From: Spirochaetota bacterium
GTDB taxonomy: Bacteria; Spirochaetota; Spirochaetia; SPDA01; JAJSAL01
Reading direction: 5' to 3'
DNA length: 42,249 bases
Assembly (NCBI GenBank): GCA_024274705.1
Contig: JAJSAL010000117.1
Span: 1 to 42,249, forward strand
Below, piece after piece: positions 18,320-28,633 of the stretch. Under the pieces are notes generated by a model. It worked only from the letters and a program-made list of their open reading frames with translations. It was not told the origin of the DNA and searched no databases. Position numbers and translations under genes: made by a program. The stretch's first letter is position 1, and every line of letters starts with the position of its first letter.

Positions 18320-21207
18320 GTCTGAATTCAAATTCCAGAAAAACAAGGATTGAAACTCGAGATCGATCTCAAATACCCGTTTCGATGATCCGGGTCTGAA
18401 TTCAAATTCCAGAAAAACAAGGATTGAAACCATCCTGAAATGTTTGCCGAATTGGAGGAAGTGCCTGGTCTGAATTCAAATTCCAGAAAAACAAGGATTG
18501 AAACTGTATACGGGGATGACTAAGAAGAGAACTGATATTGTCTGAATTCAAATTCCAGAAAAACAAGGATTGAAACTCGATTATCGGTTTCCATTTCATC
18601 GCATCGCCGCGTAGTCTGAATTCAAATTCCAGAAAAACAAGGATTGAAACCCAATTGGTTGTATCCCAAAACAACACCATGTCGCCTGTCTGAATTCAAA
18701 TTCCAGAAAAACAAGGATTGAAACTTTGAAAAAGGAAGGATGTTACGGAGCGGTAAAAAAGGTCTGAATTCAAATTCCAGAAAAACAAGGATTGAAACTA
18801 TCACTATCATTTTTGGTAGTGATTGCAATGGTAATGTCTGAATTCAAATTCCAGAAAAACAAGGATTGAAACTCAACTTCTGGAGGAAATAAGAGACACG
18901 GATCTCCTGTCTGAATTCAAATTCCAGAAAAACAAGGATTGAAACTGTAATTATCGATATTACCGAGCAAATGTTTTCAGCGTCTGAATTCAAATTCCAG
19001 AAAAACAAGGATTGAAACATCGAAAAGGCCAAACAACACTCCCCTAGCTATCGTGGTCTGAATTCAAATTCCAGAAAAACAAGGATTGAAACACTATTAC
19101 CACAGTATCGGGATTAAATGAAAATATTGTCTGAATTCAAATTCCAGAAAAACAAGGATTGAAACTCCTGATGAACAGTGAGGATAACGCGGAGAGCGAC
19201 GGTCTGAATTCAAATTCCAGAAAAACAAGGATTGAAACCATATGATGCCATATCGCTTGTGCTCGCAAGATCGAGTCTGAATTCAAATTCCAGAAAAACA
19301 AGGATTGAAACTTGAGCAGGGGCAGATAAAACGGGCAATATCAGGATGTCTGAATTCAAATTCCAGAAAAACAAGGATTGAAACCGGTATCTGCTGATAA
19401 TCATTACGCAGAGACAACCGGGTCTGAATTCAAATTCCAGAAAAACAAGGATTGAAACTAATGATAGCACTACCTGACGACATGCCGTGTTGGATGTCTG
19501 AATTCAAATTCCAGAAAAACAAGGATTGAAACCAGTGTGGTGCGAAACATGCGGTAAGAAAGGATCGGGTCTGAATTCAAATTCCAGAAAAACAAGGATT
19601 GAAACTGGGTCGTCCACATAGTCCGGGCAGGGCATATCCCCATGTCTGAATTCAAATTCCAGAAAAACAAGGATTGAAACCAGCGATTACCCGATAATCA
19701 CTGTCGGCCCCTATTGTCTGAATTCAAATTCCAGAAAAACAAGGATTGAAACTCCAAATACCGCAAACGAATTACAGAACTCGAAAAGGGTCTGAATTCA
19801 AATTCCAGAAAAACAAGGATTGAAACACAATCTCTAATATTATTTCTCCGATTGTATTGCTGTCTGAATTCAAATTCCAGAAAAACAAGGATTGAAACTA
19901 TGAACATCACTAAAAAACCATGGCAATACGACGGTCTGAATTCAAATTCCAGAAAAACAAGGATTGAAACGATAAAATCACTTCAGGAGGTGTTCCCGTC
20001 GCTGCTGTCTGAATTCAAATTCCAGAAAAACAAGGATTGAAACTAGGAATTTACTCATTGAAAAGGGACATGATGTTGTCTGAATTCAAATTCCAGAAAA
20101 ACAAGGATTGAAACACGGAATGACATTAGAGGATCTAGTGGGCGATCATCGTCTGAATTCAAATTCCAGAAAAACAAGGATTGAAACTTATATGCGACAT
20201 GATATTACTCACACAATGTAAGGTCTGAATTCAAATTCCAGAAAAACAAGGATTGAAACATCTCATACGGCCAAAACGGATTACCGGTCACCCGGGTCTG
20301 AATTCAAATTCCAGAAAAACAAGGATTGAAACTCATCGCCTAATCACATGATTGCGATAAATTTATCCTGTCTGAATTCAAATTCCAGAAAAACAAGGAT
20401 TGAAACCATCATCGGCAATATCTTTCGTAACATCTTTTATTTTGTCTGAATTCAAATTCCAGAAAAACAAGGATTGAAACAATGTAATCATTATATGTCT
20501 AGCGCAGGTGTTACTGTCTGAATTCAAATTCCAGAAAAACAAGGATTGAAACTTTTCCGATGCCGTGGTAAAAGTTGCCTCTTCTTGTCTGAATTCAAAT
20601 TCCAGAAAAACAAGGATTGAAACATTATACTTCCTCACTATTTAATGTGCGCTGATAAAGTCTGAATTCAAATTCCAGAAAAACAAGGATTGAAACAACT
20701 TGAGCAGGTCTTCCCCAAAATCGGTATTGATGTCTGAATTCAAATTCCAGAAAAACAAGGATTGAAACACACCAGCGTCTGCAATTACCAAGGTAATTGT
20801 TCCGGTCTGAATTCAAATTCCAGAAAAACAAGGATTGAAACTCTATCTCATACCCTATAAAATCAAACCCCATTTCATGTCTGAATTCAAATTCCAGAAA
20901 AACAAGGATTGAAACTACACCGTCACCCGGCTGATGGATCTAGAGCGCAAGGGTCTGAATTCAAATTCCAGAAAAACAAGGATTGAAACTGGAGTTGAAA
21001 TTAAAACAAAAACCGGATCATTATCGTCTGAATTCAAATTCCAGAAAAACAAGGATTGAAACGTTACCAGGCATTTGAAGAGCAGGTTAATAGGAGGGTC
21101 TGAATTCAAATTCCAGAAAAACAAGGATTGAAACTTGCCTAGGGGGGTGTGGAATTTGCGTTACTATGCTGTCTGAATTCAAATTCCAGAAAAACAAGGA
21201 TTGAAAT
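18320..21207 (+). CRISPR. Type I-B CRISPR array: 40 repeats of 37 bp, 39 spacers
   Basis: The repeat starts GTCTGAATTCAAATTC and ends AACAAGGATTGAAAC. I counted 40 copies beginning at 18320, 18394, 18468, 18540 and so on to 21171. The repeats I read look identical, apart from the last (21171-21207), whose final C is T. Spacers are about 34-37 bp, and I saw no duplicated spacer. The terminal ATTGAAAC is the usual 5' handle of type I-B crRNAs, so the array is read on the plus strand from the cas4 side. The uniform repeats and complete cas genes suggest a recently active locus. Long minus-strand reading frames across the array are translations of the repeat and are not genes. Confidence 0.99.
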
Positions 21208-21350
21208 TAGAAATCGCAGGTCTCGATTTAGCCGAAAAGTAGGTATTGGTGACCACCAATGTAATTTTTATCCAGAAAGACATAGTTATTAGCTACAACG
21301 TCAATCAGAAGAAAGTCGATTACGTGTTTACTGTTAAAGACAATCAGCGG
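21208..21350 (+). pseudogene. Decayed ISAs1-type (IS4-like) transposase fragment
   Basis: Directly after the last repeat, translation gives IAGLDLAEK, a TAG, then VLVTTNVIFIQKDIVISYN and KKVDYVFTVKDNQRT. This matches the DDE transposase segment of the ISAs1 family, where a Leu-Asp-Leu, Thr-x-Asp-Ala, Gln-Lys-Asp-Ile, Asp-Tyr-Val-x3-Lys-Asp-Asn-Gln pattern is usual. The catalytic Asp of TxDA is Asn here. The piece has an internal stop and no ends, so it is a relic. Confidence 0.62.
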
Positions 21351-21354
21351 ACTC

Positions 21355-21432
21355 CGTGTTCTGGGTATGACTTTCGATGAGGACCCTTTCCAGATGTACA
21401 GGGCACTAACCGATATTAACCTTCTTCAATAG
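21355..21432 (+). pseudogene. Short coding-like tail, possibly another transposase remnant
   Basis: In a different frame from the preceding fragment, 25 codons read RVLGMTFDEDPF and then QMYRALTDINLLQ before a TAG. This looks like the natural C-terminus of a protein and is probably from a mobile element, but I cannot name the family. The rest of 21433-21581 shows no gene; a CCCCCCC run lies near 21450. Confidence 0.3.
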
Positions 21433-21581
21433 TCACCCACTCACACCTCCCCCCCACAAGACCGGCTTTGACGTAGTCCTTAAATAAAACACTTTTTCTT
21501 GCAAATGTATGCAGGCATCAGTAAGATAAGGGGTGGCAGCAGGTGAGACCTGTGGTATGATGTATATATAGGGGCGTTTGT

Positions 21582-22034
21582 ATGATAAAAAAACTGATCC
21601 CGCTCACACTCCTCTGCCTGGTGGTTTTTTTTTCCTGTTCAACTGTTCGGTTCGTACAGAAAGAGGGAACCGTCCTGAAGGTGATCGATCTGATCAACAG
21701 TGGTGATGCCGGGAGACTTGCCGGGATTTCCGGATCTCCTTTCCTGCTTGACGGGGAAATTATTATGATGCCTGGAGATATGAAACAGTTCTGGGAGAAG
21801 GCTGCCGAAAAGGGTTTTGTACTGACCCGTCCCGAAGTTTTAGGAATTACTCCAGTCGATGGGAATACGTATACCCTCTTTTCGCCCTACGAAGAGGTAA
21901 AGATGTTTTTTGAGAAATATGTTCCGTCAGATGCGGTGGTTGTACGGGTATCCTCATCAGCCGGTGATGTTCTCCTTCTCCTTTATGGCAGAAACGAAGG
22001 TTATCCGTACATCCTTGGCTTTAAAGGGATATAG
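21582..22034 (+). CDS. Small predicted lipoprotein, function unknown
   Basis: The 150-residue product has a signal peptide ending in the lipobox VFFSC with Cys19 as the lipidated residue, followed by a soluble domain (TVLKVIDLINSGDAGRLAGI and later FFEKYVPSDAVVVRVSSS). I do not recognise the domain. It is 2 bp upstream of the FecR-domain gene and so belongs to the same operon of exported proteins. Confidence 0.75.
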   Translation: MIKKLIPLTLLCLVVFFSCSTVRFVQKEGTVLKVIDLINSGDAGRLAGISGSPFLLDGEIIMMPGDMKQFWEKAAEKGFVLTRPEVLGITPVDGNTYTLFSPYEEVKMFFEKYVPSDAVVVRVSSSAGDVLLLLYGRNEGYPYILGFKGI

Positions 22035-22036
22035 CG

Positions 22037-23068
22037 ATGAAAAGACGTATAATACCGGCGGCGCTTTTTCTTGTCCTCTCTCTTGTAACAGCCCCGGTCC
22101 TTTTTTCCCAGGATGCGGAAGTAGTGTACGCGGAAGGGGAAGTAGACCTGAAGGATAAGAATGGGGAGTTGTACTGGGTGGAGATCGGCGACTATGTCGA
22201 AACAGGAGAAACCATCATTACCGGGTACGACGGGCAGGCGGAGATCGAAAAGGGAGATGTAAGCGTCCTCAAAATTGCGCCGAATACGGTGTTCACCTAT
22301 ATGGAAGCGGAAGTTGAAGGGGAAAAACGGGATGTATTCTCCTGCGCCCTTGGTTCCGTGGCGTTCAAGTTCAGCAAAGTCATAGGTAAGGAACCCCTTA
22401 TCACCACGGGCAGCGTTGTTGCCGGGGTCCGGGGGACGGAGTTTACCGTGTTTGCAGGTGTGGACGGAAGCTCCCTCCTGGTGGTGGACAGCGGAGAAGT
22501 GGCTGTTACCTCTGAAGGAGAAACGGTAACCCTTGTCCGGGAAGAGGGAGTGGAAGTACAACCCGGCGAGCCTCCCGGGGAGAAGTTCAAGGTGCTCCGG
22601 GGGCAGGTCGATTACAGCACATGGAACTCAGGGAGATCCGAAGAGTTAATCGCCGACCCGGTACAAGCTGTGGAACGTGTAGGTAAACGGCTGTCCTTTT
22701 TTGAAGAAGAGATTGCGTCGCTCCTGCCGGTGTTCGAAGAGCATCGAACCCGGCTGGAACAGGAACGGAAAAACCTGGAAACCCTGGAGGAGGAACAGGG
22801 GAAGGATGCCCGTGTGGCCCGGTACAAGGATGTCGTCTTTCCCCTTGAAGTAAAAACCAGTTATCTGGCCATGAATATCCGTTACTATGCCCTGTCGGCC
22901 CTTTCCTTCCGCCGTTTTGTTCTCGGCCGGATGTATCTGCTGCTCAAAGGAGAATACCTGATGAATCCGGGTGCACCGGAGTACCGGGGATTCCTAGAAA
23001 TATATGAAGAATTACTGAACCGGTTCGAACGTTCTGTTACACCTCACCTGGTGAAAGCGGATTTCTAA
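22037..23068 (+). CDS. Exported FecR-domain protein
   Basis: The 343 residues begin with a signal peptide (MKRRIIPAALFLVLSLVTAP, cleaved near LFSQDA). A FecR-type domain follows (about 28-190): VYAEGEVDLKDKNGELYWVE, GDYVETGETIITG, then ITTGSVVAGVRGTEFTV and VDSGEVAVTSEGETVTL. In free-living bacteria such periplasmic FecR domains often act as structural or sensory modules and need not be iron-linked anti-sigma factors. No sigma factor gene is adjacent. The C-terminal part (about 220-343) is helical, with a charged coiled-coil-like stretch (EEHRTRLEQERKNLETLEEE). It is part of the three-gene exported-protein operon. Confidence 0.85.
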   Translation: MKRRIIPAALFLVLSLVTAPVLFSQDAEVVYAEGEVDLKDKNGELYWVEIGDYVETGETIITGYDGQAEIEKGDVSVLKIAPNTVFTYMEAEVEGEKRDVFSCALGSVAFKFSKVIGKEPLITTGSVVAGVRGTEFTVFAGVDGSSLLVVDSGEVAVTSEGETVTLVREEGVEVQPGEPPGEKFKVLRGQVDYSTWNSGRSEELIADPVQAVERVGKRLSFFEEEIASLLPVFEEHRTRLEQERKNLETLEEEQGKDARVARYKDVVFPLEVKTSYLAMNIRYYALSALSFRRFVLGRMYLLLKGEYLMNPGAPEYRGFLEIYEELLNRFERSVTPHLVKADF

Positions 23069-23081
23069 GGAGGATGATACA

Positions 23082-23579
23082 ATGAAAAAGATTTTATACT
23101 ATGTGTTGATAACCGCAGTCGCAGGCACCGTATTTCTTGCCGCCGGGTGTGAGCTTTTCAACAAGCCCGACCCTGTTACCATCACAGAGCGGATTACCCT
23201 GTTTACCGAAGCGCTGAACCTGGAAGACCGGACTAATTTGTACACCCATTTTCACGAAGACACCCAGAACAGGCAGCAGATAGCAAGCAGTACAGTCGTG
23301 GAATCCGGACCAATGGCTTATGCGAATCGATCCGATACTTCTCCTTTTGTCATCACCATAACCGATCAGACCTCACCTGATGCAGATGGAAAAGTGACTG
23401 TTACGGCGACATTCGTAAATGCCAACCTGACTGCTGCAGATCCAGGTTCCATAACCTTTGTGATGAAAGAAATAGAAGCAACGGTGTGGTACATCCTGAG
23501 TTTTACCCTCTGGATCGATGTCAATGACGACGATGTAGTTGATGCCGATGAGGAATATGTGATAAGAAGATTGTACTGA
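23082..23579 (+). CDS. Predicted lipoprotein with NTF2-like appearance, function unknown
   Basis: A signal peptide ends at the lipobox LAAGC (Cys23). The remaining 140 residues (ITERITLFTEALNLEDRTNL, HFHEDTQN, then alternating beta strands ending in WYILSFTLWIDVNDDD) resemble a small NTF2-like fold, but this is only a visual impression. AAGGAGG lies 8 bases before the ATG, and the gene is 13 bp after the FecR-domain gene. Confidence 0.75.
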   Translation: MKKILYYVLITAVAGTVFLAAGCELFNKPDPVTITERITLFTEALNLEDRTNLYTHFHEDTQNRQQIASSTVVESGPMAYANRSDTSPFVITITDQTSPDADGKVTVTATFVNANLTAADPGSITFVMKEIEATVWYILSFTLWIDVNDDDVVDADEEYVIRRLY

Positions 23580-23606
23580 AAAACGGTTGTAAACACCGGG
23601 GGCATT

Positions 23607-24377
23607 ATGGCAATACACTACTATCTATCGGTTTTCCCCATGGAAGCACTGGTTGCTTCGGAACTTAGCTCCGCCTCGTTCGGTGCATACATGGCAACCG
23701 GGGCAAAAAAAGGTTCGGCTGAACAGATCATCTTTATCGAGCTCGAAGGCGGGTTCGGAGATCATTTCGACTGGAGCTATGCCGAAAAGAAGTGTATACC
23801 CCACGACGATGGAGAGCCTAAGCATTCCGTATACCTTTCTATCTACCGCACATTGGAGTATATTCCCCTCTCACACCTTAAAAACATGCATCTCACCACC
23901 CGGGACGGGCGAACCCTTGAGCTTTCCAAAGAGACATTCAAAACCTTTCCTGACGACAGGGGATACTACGTGTATCAGGAACTTTGTCCTGTCCATCCTG
24001 TTATTGTAAGCGCCTTCGATCCGGAAGAGTTCGGCAAGGACCTAACTAATCCTGAAAAAAAGGTTGCCGTACCGAAGATCGTGTATGCCGATCTGAAAAT
24101 AATCGATTTTGATAATCCTGATGTCACCGGAAATATCGGCAGTTTGTACGACCGGAAAATAGAGCACCTTAAGAGCTGCATTGCATCCGTTTCCGGCAGT
24201 AAAGCTAAAGTGAACAAAACCCTGGACCGGACCCATGTTGAGTCATTCACCTTTCAGATTATTGACAACGGGATCTACGTCAGCGACGGGAAAGAGATCG
24301 TCATGTATCCTGTCCCGGGTGTGGATGAAATCAAACGGATCGATTACGACTGGGGGAGATCTGCACTGATAATATGA
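23607..24377 (+). CDS. Conserved-looking cytoplasmic protein of unknown function
   Basis: The 256-residue product has no signal peptide or membrane segment. It begins MAIHYYLSVFPMEALVASEL and includes PVHPVIVSAFDPEEFGKDL and KEIVMYPVPGVDEIKRIDYD. I recognise no domain or catalytic motif. It sits between the lipoprotein cassette and hflX, 7 bp before hflX, and is probably co-transcribed with it. Codon use and composition are like those of the neighbours, so it is likely a real native gene. Confidence 0.75.
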   Translation: MAIHYYLSVFPMEALVASELSSASFGAYMATGAKKGSAEQIIFIELEGGFGDHFDWSYAEKKCIPHDDGEPKHSVYLSIYRTLEYIPLSHLKNMHLTTRDGRTLELSKETFKTFPDDRGYYVYQELCPVHPVIVSAFDPEEFGKDLTNPEKKVAVPKIVYADLKIIDFDNPDVTGNIGSLYDRKIEHLKSCIASVSGSKAKVNKTLDRTHVESFTFQIIDNGIYVSDGKEIVMYPVPGVDEIKRIDYDWGRSALII

Positions 24378-24384
24378 ATCAGGT

Positions 24385-25680
24385 ATGAAAGAAGTGTTCA
24401 CTACTCCCCATGATCCGGAAAACAGAAAAAAGCGTGTTGCAGCCTACATCGCGGGTATACAGGCTCCGGGTACCGCCGGAAAGGACGCCGGGTATCTTCT
24501 CGACGAACTGACCCGCCTGGTGGATACTCTGGGACTGGAGATCGCTGCGCGGGAAATAATCCCGCTGAGACAGTTAAGTGCCGCCTATCTCGTAGGGTCG
24601 GGAAAAGCCGAAGAGATTGCAGCCCGCGCGAGAGAATCAGGCGCTGACTGTATTGTATTCGATGAAGAGCTTTCCCCTTCCCAGCAGCGGAACTGGGAAC
24701 GTCTCTCCGGTTTGGGCGTCATCGACCGGCACGAGGTGATCCTCCAGATATTTGCGGACCGGGCCACTACCCGTGAGGCCATTATGCAGGTACAACTGGC
24801 ACAGCTGGAGTATTCCCTTCCCAGGCTTAAACGGGCGTGGACACATCTTTCCAGGCAGCGCGGCGGAGCCCGGGGAACCCGTGGGGAAGGGGAAGCACAG
24901 ATAGAGATGGACCGCCGCATGGCCTTAAACAGGATCCACAAGATAAAAATTGAGCTGGATAAAGTACGGAATCACAGGGATACCCAGCGGAAACGGCGAA
25001 ACATCCTCCCCATGCCTGCGGCGACGATCATCGGCTATACCAATGCCGGAAAATCATCGCTCCTCAACACGCTTACAGGTTCCCGGGTGACCCAGGAGGA
25101 TAAACTTTTTGCCACCCTGGATCCGACTACCAGGCGGCTCCTCCTCCCCTGCGGAAAGGCCCTCCTCCTTACGGATACCGTGGGATTTATACGGAAGCTG
25201 CCCCACGATCTTATTGAAGCCTTCAAATCCACCCTGGAGGAAACCCGGTATTCTGATTTTCTCATCCACCTCATCGATGCTTCCAGCACGGAAGTGCCAG
25301 CCCACATGGAAAGTACACAGGGAGTGCTTCGGGAAATAGGCATTGAGAACAAACCCACCCTGAACGTGTTCAACAAGATCGATCTTGTCCGGGAAAAGAG
25401 CGAACTGGATATGCTCCGTATCCTCCATCCCGAAGGGGTCTTTATATCCGCCAGGACAGGTGAAGGTATGGAGATCCTGCTGAAAAAAATGGACGCTGTT
25501 GTCCGGACCCGTTTCACCGTGGCGGAGTTTATCATCCCTGCAAAACGGCATGACCTGGTTTCAGCAATCCACAGAGACGGTGTGGTTCTGGAAGAAAAGT
25601 ATGTAGACAGTGTTGTGCAGATCCGGGCCGAAGTACCGGAACGGGTGAGATCCAGCCTTTCAGCCTTTATAATTTCATAG
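24385..25680 (+). CDS. hflX: GTPase HflX
   Basis: HflX binds ribosomes and splits or rescues stalled ones under stress. The 431 residues include the HflX-specific N-terminal domain (AYLVGSGKAEEIAARA and VIDRHEVILQIFADRATTRE), a glycine-rich linker (RQRGGARGTRGEGE) and a G domain. G1 is GYTNAGKSSLLN (from residue 217), G3 is TDTVGFIRKLP and G4 is NVFNKIDL. G2 lies in the ATLDPTTR region. Length is normal. Confidence 0.95.
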   Translation: MKEVFTTPHDPENRKKRVAAYIAGIQAPGTAGKDAGYLLDELTRLVDTLGLEIAAREIIPLRQLSAAYLVGSGKAEEIAARARESGADCIVFDEELSPSQQRNWERLSGLGVIDRHEVILQIFADRATTREAIMQVQLAQLEYSLPRLKRAWTHLSRQRGGARGTRGEGEAQIEMDRRMALNRIHKIKIELDKVRNHRDTQRKRRNILPMPAATIIGYTNAGKSSLLNTLTGSRVTQEDKLFATLDPTTRRLLLPCGKALLLTDTVGFIRKLPHDLIEAFKSTLEETRYSDFLIHLIDASSTEVPAHMESTQGVLREIGIENKPTLNVFNKIDLVREKSELDMLRILHPEGVFISARTGEGMEILLKKMDAVVRTRFTVAEFIIPAKRHDLVSAIHRDGVVLEEKYVDSVVQIRAEVPERVRSSLSAFIIS

Positions 25681-25788
25681 CAATCGAGAATGCCTCTTCT
25701 TACGTCCAGGCAAAAGGGGTAAAACGCGAATATAACGATTTCCCCCAGCTGTATAGAGAGGGTGGTATTTTTTGACTTTCCCGGCCGC

Positions 25789-25816
25789 TTGACTCTATCT
25801 GAAGAGTCTGTATACC
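25789..25816 (+). promoter_or_regulatory. Probable promoter of the pyrophosphatase gene
   Basis: TTGACT at 25789-25794 and TATACC at 25811-25816 are separated by 16 bases. They lie 40 bases before the pyrophosphatase ATG. Confidence 0.5.
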
Positions 25817-25855
25817 TTAATGCCTGGTTAACGGTAATCTTTGTGGGGGCATGTT

Positions 25856-27892
25856 ATGATAAATACACTTCTCTTTCTTCCTCTGTGCGCGGGAGCCTTA
25901 TCCCTGCTGTTTGCACTTTTCAGAACCATATGGATCTCCAGACAGGAGCAGGGAGACGACAAGCTCAAAGAGATAGGAAAGGCAATCCGTGACGGGGCCA
26001 TGGCTTTCCTTTCCCATGAATACAGGATCCTAGCCATTATCGTTGCGGCTGTTGCGGTTCTCCTCTTTTTCGGCGAGCGGTCTGTTGGCAGGCTGGTGTC
26101 ACTTTCCTTTCTCCTGGGTGCCGTGTTTTCCGGTCTTGCCGGGTTCGTGGGCATGAATGCCGCCACGAGGGCAAACACCAGGACAGCCCAGGGAGCAAAG
26201 CAGGGACTGGTTCGGGCCCTCCGGATAGCTTTTACAGGCGGGTCCGTTATGGGTCTTTCCGTTGTAGGATTCGGCATTATCGGTTTGACAGCCCTTACCA
26301 TGATCTATATGCACTTCATCGGTTCCGATGCGGCCACCCTGGACAAAGTGGTCCTTCCCATCATCTCGGGGTATTCCCTGGGGGCAAGTTCCGTGGCACT
26401 ATTCGCCCGTGTCGGAGGCGGGATTTTTACCAAGGCAGCTGATGTGGGTGCGGACCTGGTAGGAAAAGTGGAAGCAGGTATTCCCGAGGACGACCCGCGA
26501 AACCCGGCCACCATAGCAGATAATGTAGGGGATAACGTGGGTGATGTAGCTGGCCTGGGTTCAGACCTGTGCGAGTCATACATCGGGTCCATCATCGGCG
26601 CCATGGTCTTAGGCGGGACCTTACGGGAAGCGAACCTGGTGGTCCTGCCCTTGTTCATCGCCGGTGGCGGTGTGATCATATCCCTTTTAAGTACTTTTTT
26701 CGTACGTACCAGGGAGGGGGGGGACCCGCAGCGAGCCCTCAATTTCGGCACCATGGGAGCCAGCGTCCTGATGATCGCTCTCTCCTACCCTATTGTACAA
26801 TGGTTCGCGCCGGCCGAATTCGGTGAAGGGTACGTCCGTTTCGGGATTTTCATCTCCATTGTTACCGGACTTGTCATCGGTGTTCTCATCGGAATCGTTA
26901 CGTAATACTACACAGGGGAGAGCAGGAAGCCTGTAATAAAAATAGCGACACACTCGAAAACAGGTCCGGCAACGAACATCATCACAGGTATCCAGGTAGG
27001 AATGGCAGCAACGGGTATACCGGTAATCTTCCTGATGCTGGGTATCTTTACCGCTCATCATTTTGCCGGCCTGTATGGCGTTGCCATCGCGGCAGTGGGC
27101 ATGCTGGCAACTACGGGCATCCAGCTTGCGGTAGACGCCTACGGCCCTATTGCGGACAATGCCGGGGGCCTTGCGGAGATGGCTTCCATGGAACCGGAAG
27201 TGCGGGAGAGAACAGACAAGCTCGATGCCGTAGGCAACACAACAGCAGCCATCGGAAAGGGATTCGCCATCGGATCGGCGGCTCTTACAGCTCTCGCGCT
27301 GTTCGCGGCGTACAAGGAAACTGCCGGAATAGATGTAATCGATGTGACTAAAGTCCAGGTGGTAATCGGCCTGTTCTTCGGCGGCATGCTGCCCTACGTG
27401 TTTTCCTCTTTTGTCATGGGTGCTGTGGGAAGAGCTGCCTTTACCATGATCGAGGAGGTACGGAGGCAGTTCCGGGAAATCCAGGGAATCCTGGAAGGAA
27501 CCGGGAAACCGGACTATGTAAAGTGTGTGGATATAGCCACCGCTGCGGCGATCAAGGAGATGATCATCCCCGGTGTTTCCATAGTAATCATACCGGTTAT
27601 CGTCGGATTCCTGGGCGGCGTGGAAATGCTCGGCGGTGTCCTTGTAGGGGTGACCGTCTCCGGTGTGATGCTGGCTCTGTTTATGGCAAACGCCGGCGGT
27701 GCCTGGGACAATGCCAAGAAGTACATCGAAGGCGGCGCTTTCGGCGGAAAAGGATCCGACGCTCACAAGGCGGCTGTTATCGGCGACACCGTAGGTGATC
27801 CGTTTAAGGATACTGCGGGACCCGCCATGGACATCGTCATCAAGCTGATGAGCGTCGTGTCCCTGGTTATCGCCCCCATACTGGTAAGATAA
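25856..27892 (+). pseudogene. hppA: Membrane-bound K+-dependent pyrophosphatase (HppA type), interrupted by an in-frame TAA
   Basis: This integral membrane enzyme couples pyrophosphate hydrolysis to H+ or Na+ export. Read through, it has about 677 residues and 15-16 membrane segments. Catalytic motifs DVGADLVGKVEAGIPEDDPR (from residue 196), ADNVGDNVGDVAG and the C-terminal [17 protein letters not shown] are intact. [10 protein letters not shown] (460-469) has the Ala typical of K+-dependent enzymes. Codon 350 (26903-26905) is TAA, exactly where the conserved TEYYT motif needs Glu; the sequence reads Thr-stop-Tyr-Tyr-Thr. The frame is unchanged on both sides. The ion pumped cannot be decided by eye. 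ATG 25856 is the chosen start. Confidence 0.93.
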
Positions 27893-27915
27893 GCAGCCGG
27901 TAGCGAGAGGCTGAT

Positions 27916-28536
27916 GTGTACCTGAAAGCAGTGATTCTTGATTTTGGAAATGTCTTAAGCCTTCCGAACCGGCACGATGGGGTGCTTGAATACATCAGGC
28001 GCCTGGACATACCGGAGGATGACTTTCTTAAAGTTTACCGGACAGAGCGCCACCTTTTCGATCAGGGGGACCTGGATGTGTGGGAATACTGGACCAGGGT
28101 GATGGACCGGACTTTTACCGGATATTCCCGGCTTACCCTGGAACGTCTTGTCGACCTGGATATGCAGGACTGGACCCGGTTGAATGAGCCTGTACTGGAG
28201 TGGCATCGTACGCTTGCAGAATCCGGGTATCTAACAGGGATCCTCTCGAATCTCCCATACGTTTTTGCAGAGTATTTCCGGGAGCATTTTCCCTGGCTGG
28301 AACAGGTTGACGCCGTTACCTTTTCCTGTGACGTGGGAGTGGTGAAACCGGAACCGGAGATCTACCGGGTGTGCCTGAAGAGTCTCGGGCTGGAACCGGA
28401 ACAGGCCCTGTTTATCGACGATATACAGGAAAACGTGGAAGGGGCCAGGAGGGTCGGCATGCATGCGGCATTGTTTGTTTCCCCCAAGGAAACGATTCCA
28501 ACACTCGTTGAACAATTTGGATTGAATTCTGAATAA
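27916..28536 (+). CDS. HAD superfamily (IA) hydrolase, YihX-like phosphatase
   Basis: This cytoplasmic phosphatase of the haloacid dehalogenase family has 206 residues. Motif I is ILDFGNVL, with the nucleophilic Asp and the DFGNV variant seen in alpha-glucose-1-phosphatase-like members. Motif II is the Ser of GILSNLP, motif III the Lys of [11 protein letters not shown], and motif [14 protein letters not shown]. Substrate is not predictable from sequence. The GTG start at 27916 follows GAGAGG, and the gene lies 23 bp after the pyrophosphatase. Confidence 0.88.
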   Translation: MYLKAVILDFGNVLSLPNRHDGVLEYIRRLDIPEDDFLKVYRTERHLFDQGDLDVWEYWTRVMDRTFTGYSRLTLERLVDLDMQDWTRLNEPVLEWHRTLAESGYLTGILSNLPYVFAEYFREHFPWLEQVDAVTFSCDVGVVKPEPEIYRVCLKSLGLEPEQALFIDDIQENVEGARRVGMHAALFVSPKETIPTLVEQFGLNSE

Positions 28537-28633
28537 TCTGCTCAGGTCGAACACTGCTGAATAAGCGAAACTATAGGACTCTTGTCCGGCGGACCGGTAT
28601 CCGGCATACTTACGGAAAACCGGGAGTGCTGAA

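Noticed and set aside
18790..18840. A spacer with inverted repeats (ATCACTA with TAGTGAT) as a possible regulatory hairpin
   Set aside because: It lies in a normal spacer position and probably reflects the source DNA, such as a phage terminator.
18402..21124. Many minus-strand reading frames with repeated Val-Ser-Ile-Leu-Val-Phe-Leu-Glu and Phe-Gln-Ser-Leu-Phe-Phe-Trp motifs, seeming to encode a repeat protein
   Set aside because: They are translations of the CRISPR repeat in two frames, with spacers between them, and are not genes.
22001..22561. A 186-codon minus-strand open frame opposite the FecR-domain gene
   Set aside because: It is antisense to a well-supported signal-peptide protein and shows no domain.
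26687..27766. A 359-codon minus-strand open frame opposite the pyrophosphatase
   Set aside because: It is the complement of a highly conserved coding sequence; its His/Asp/Ser-rich translation is typical of a shadow frame.
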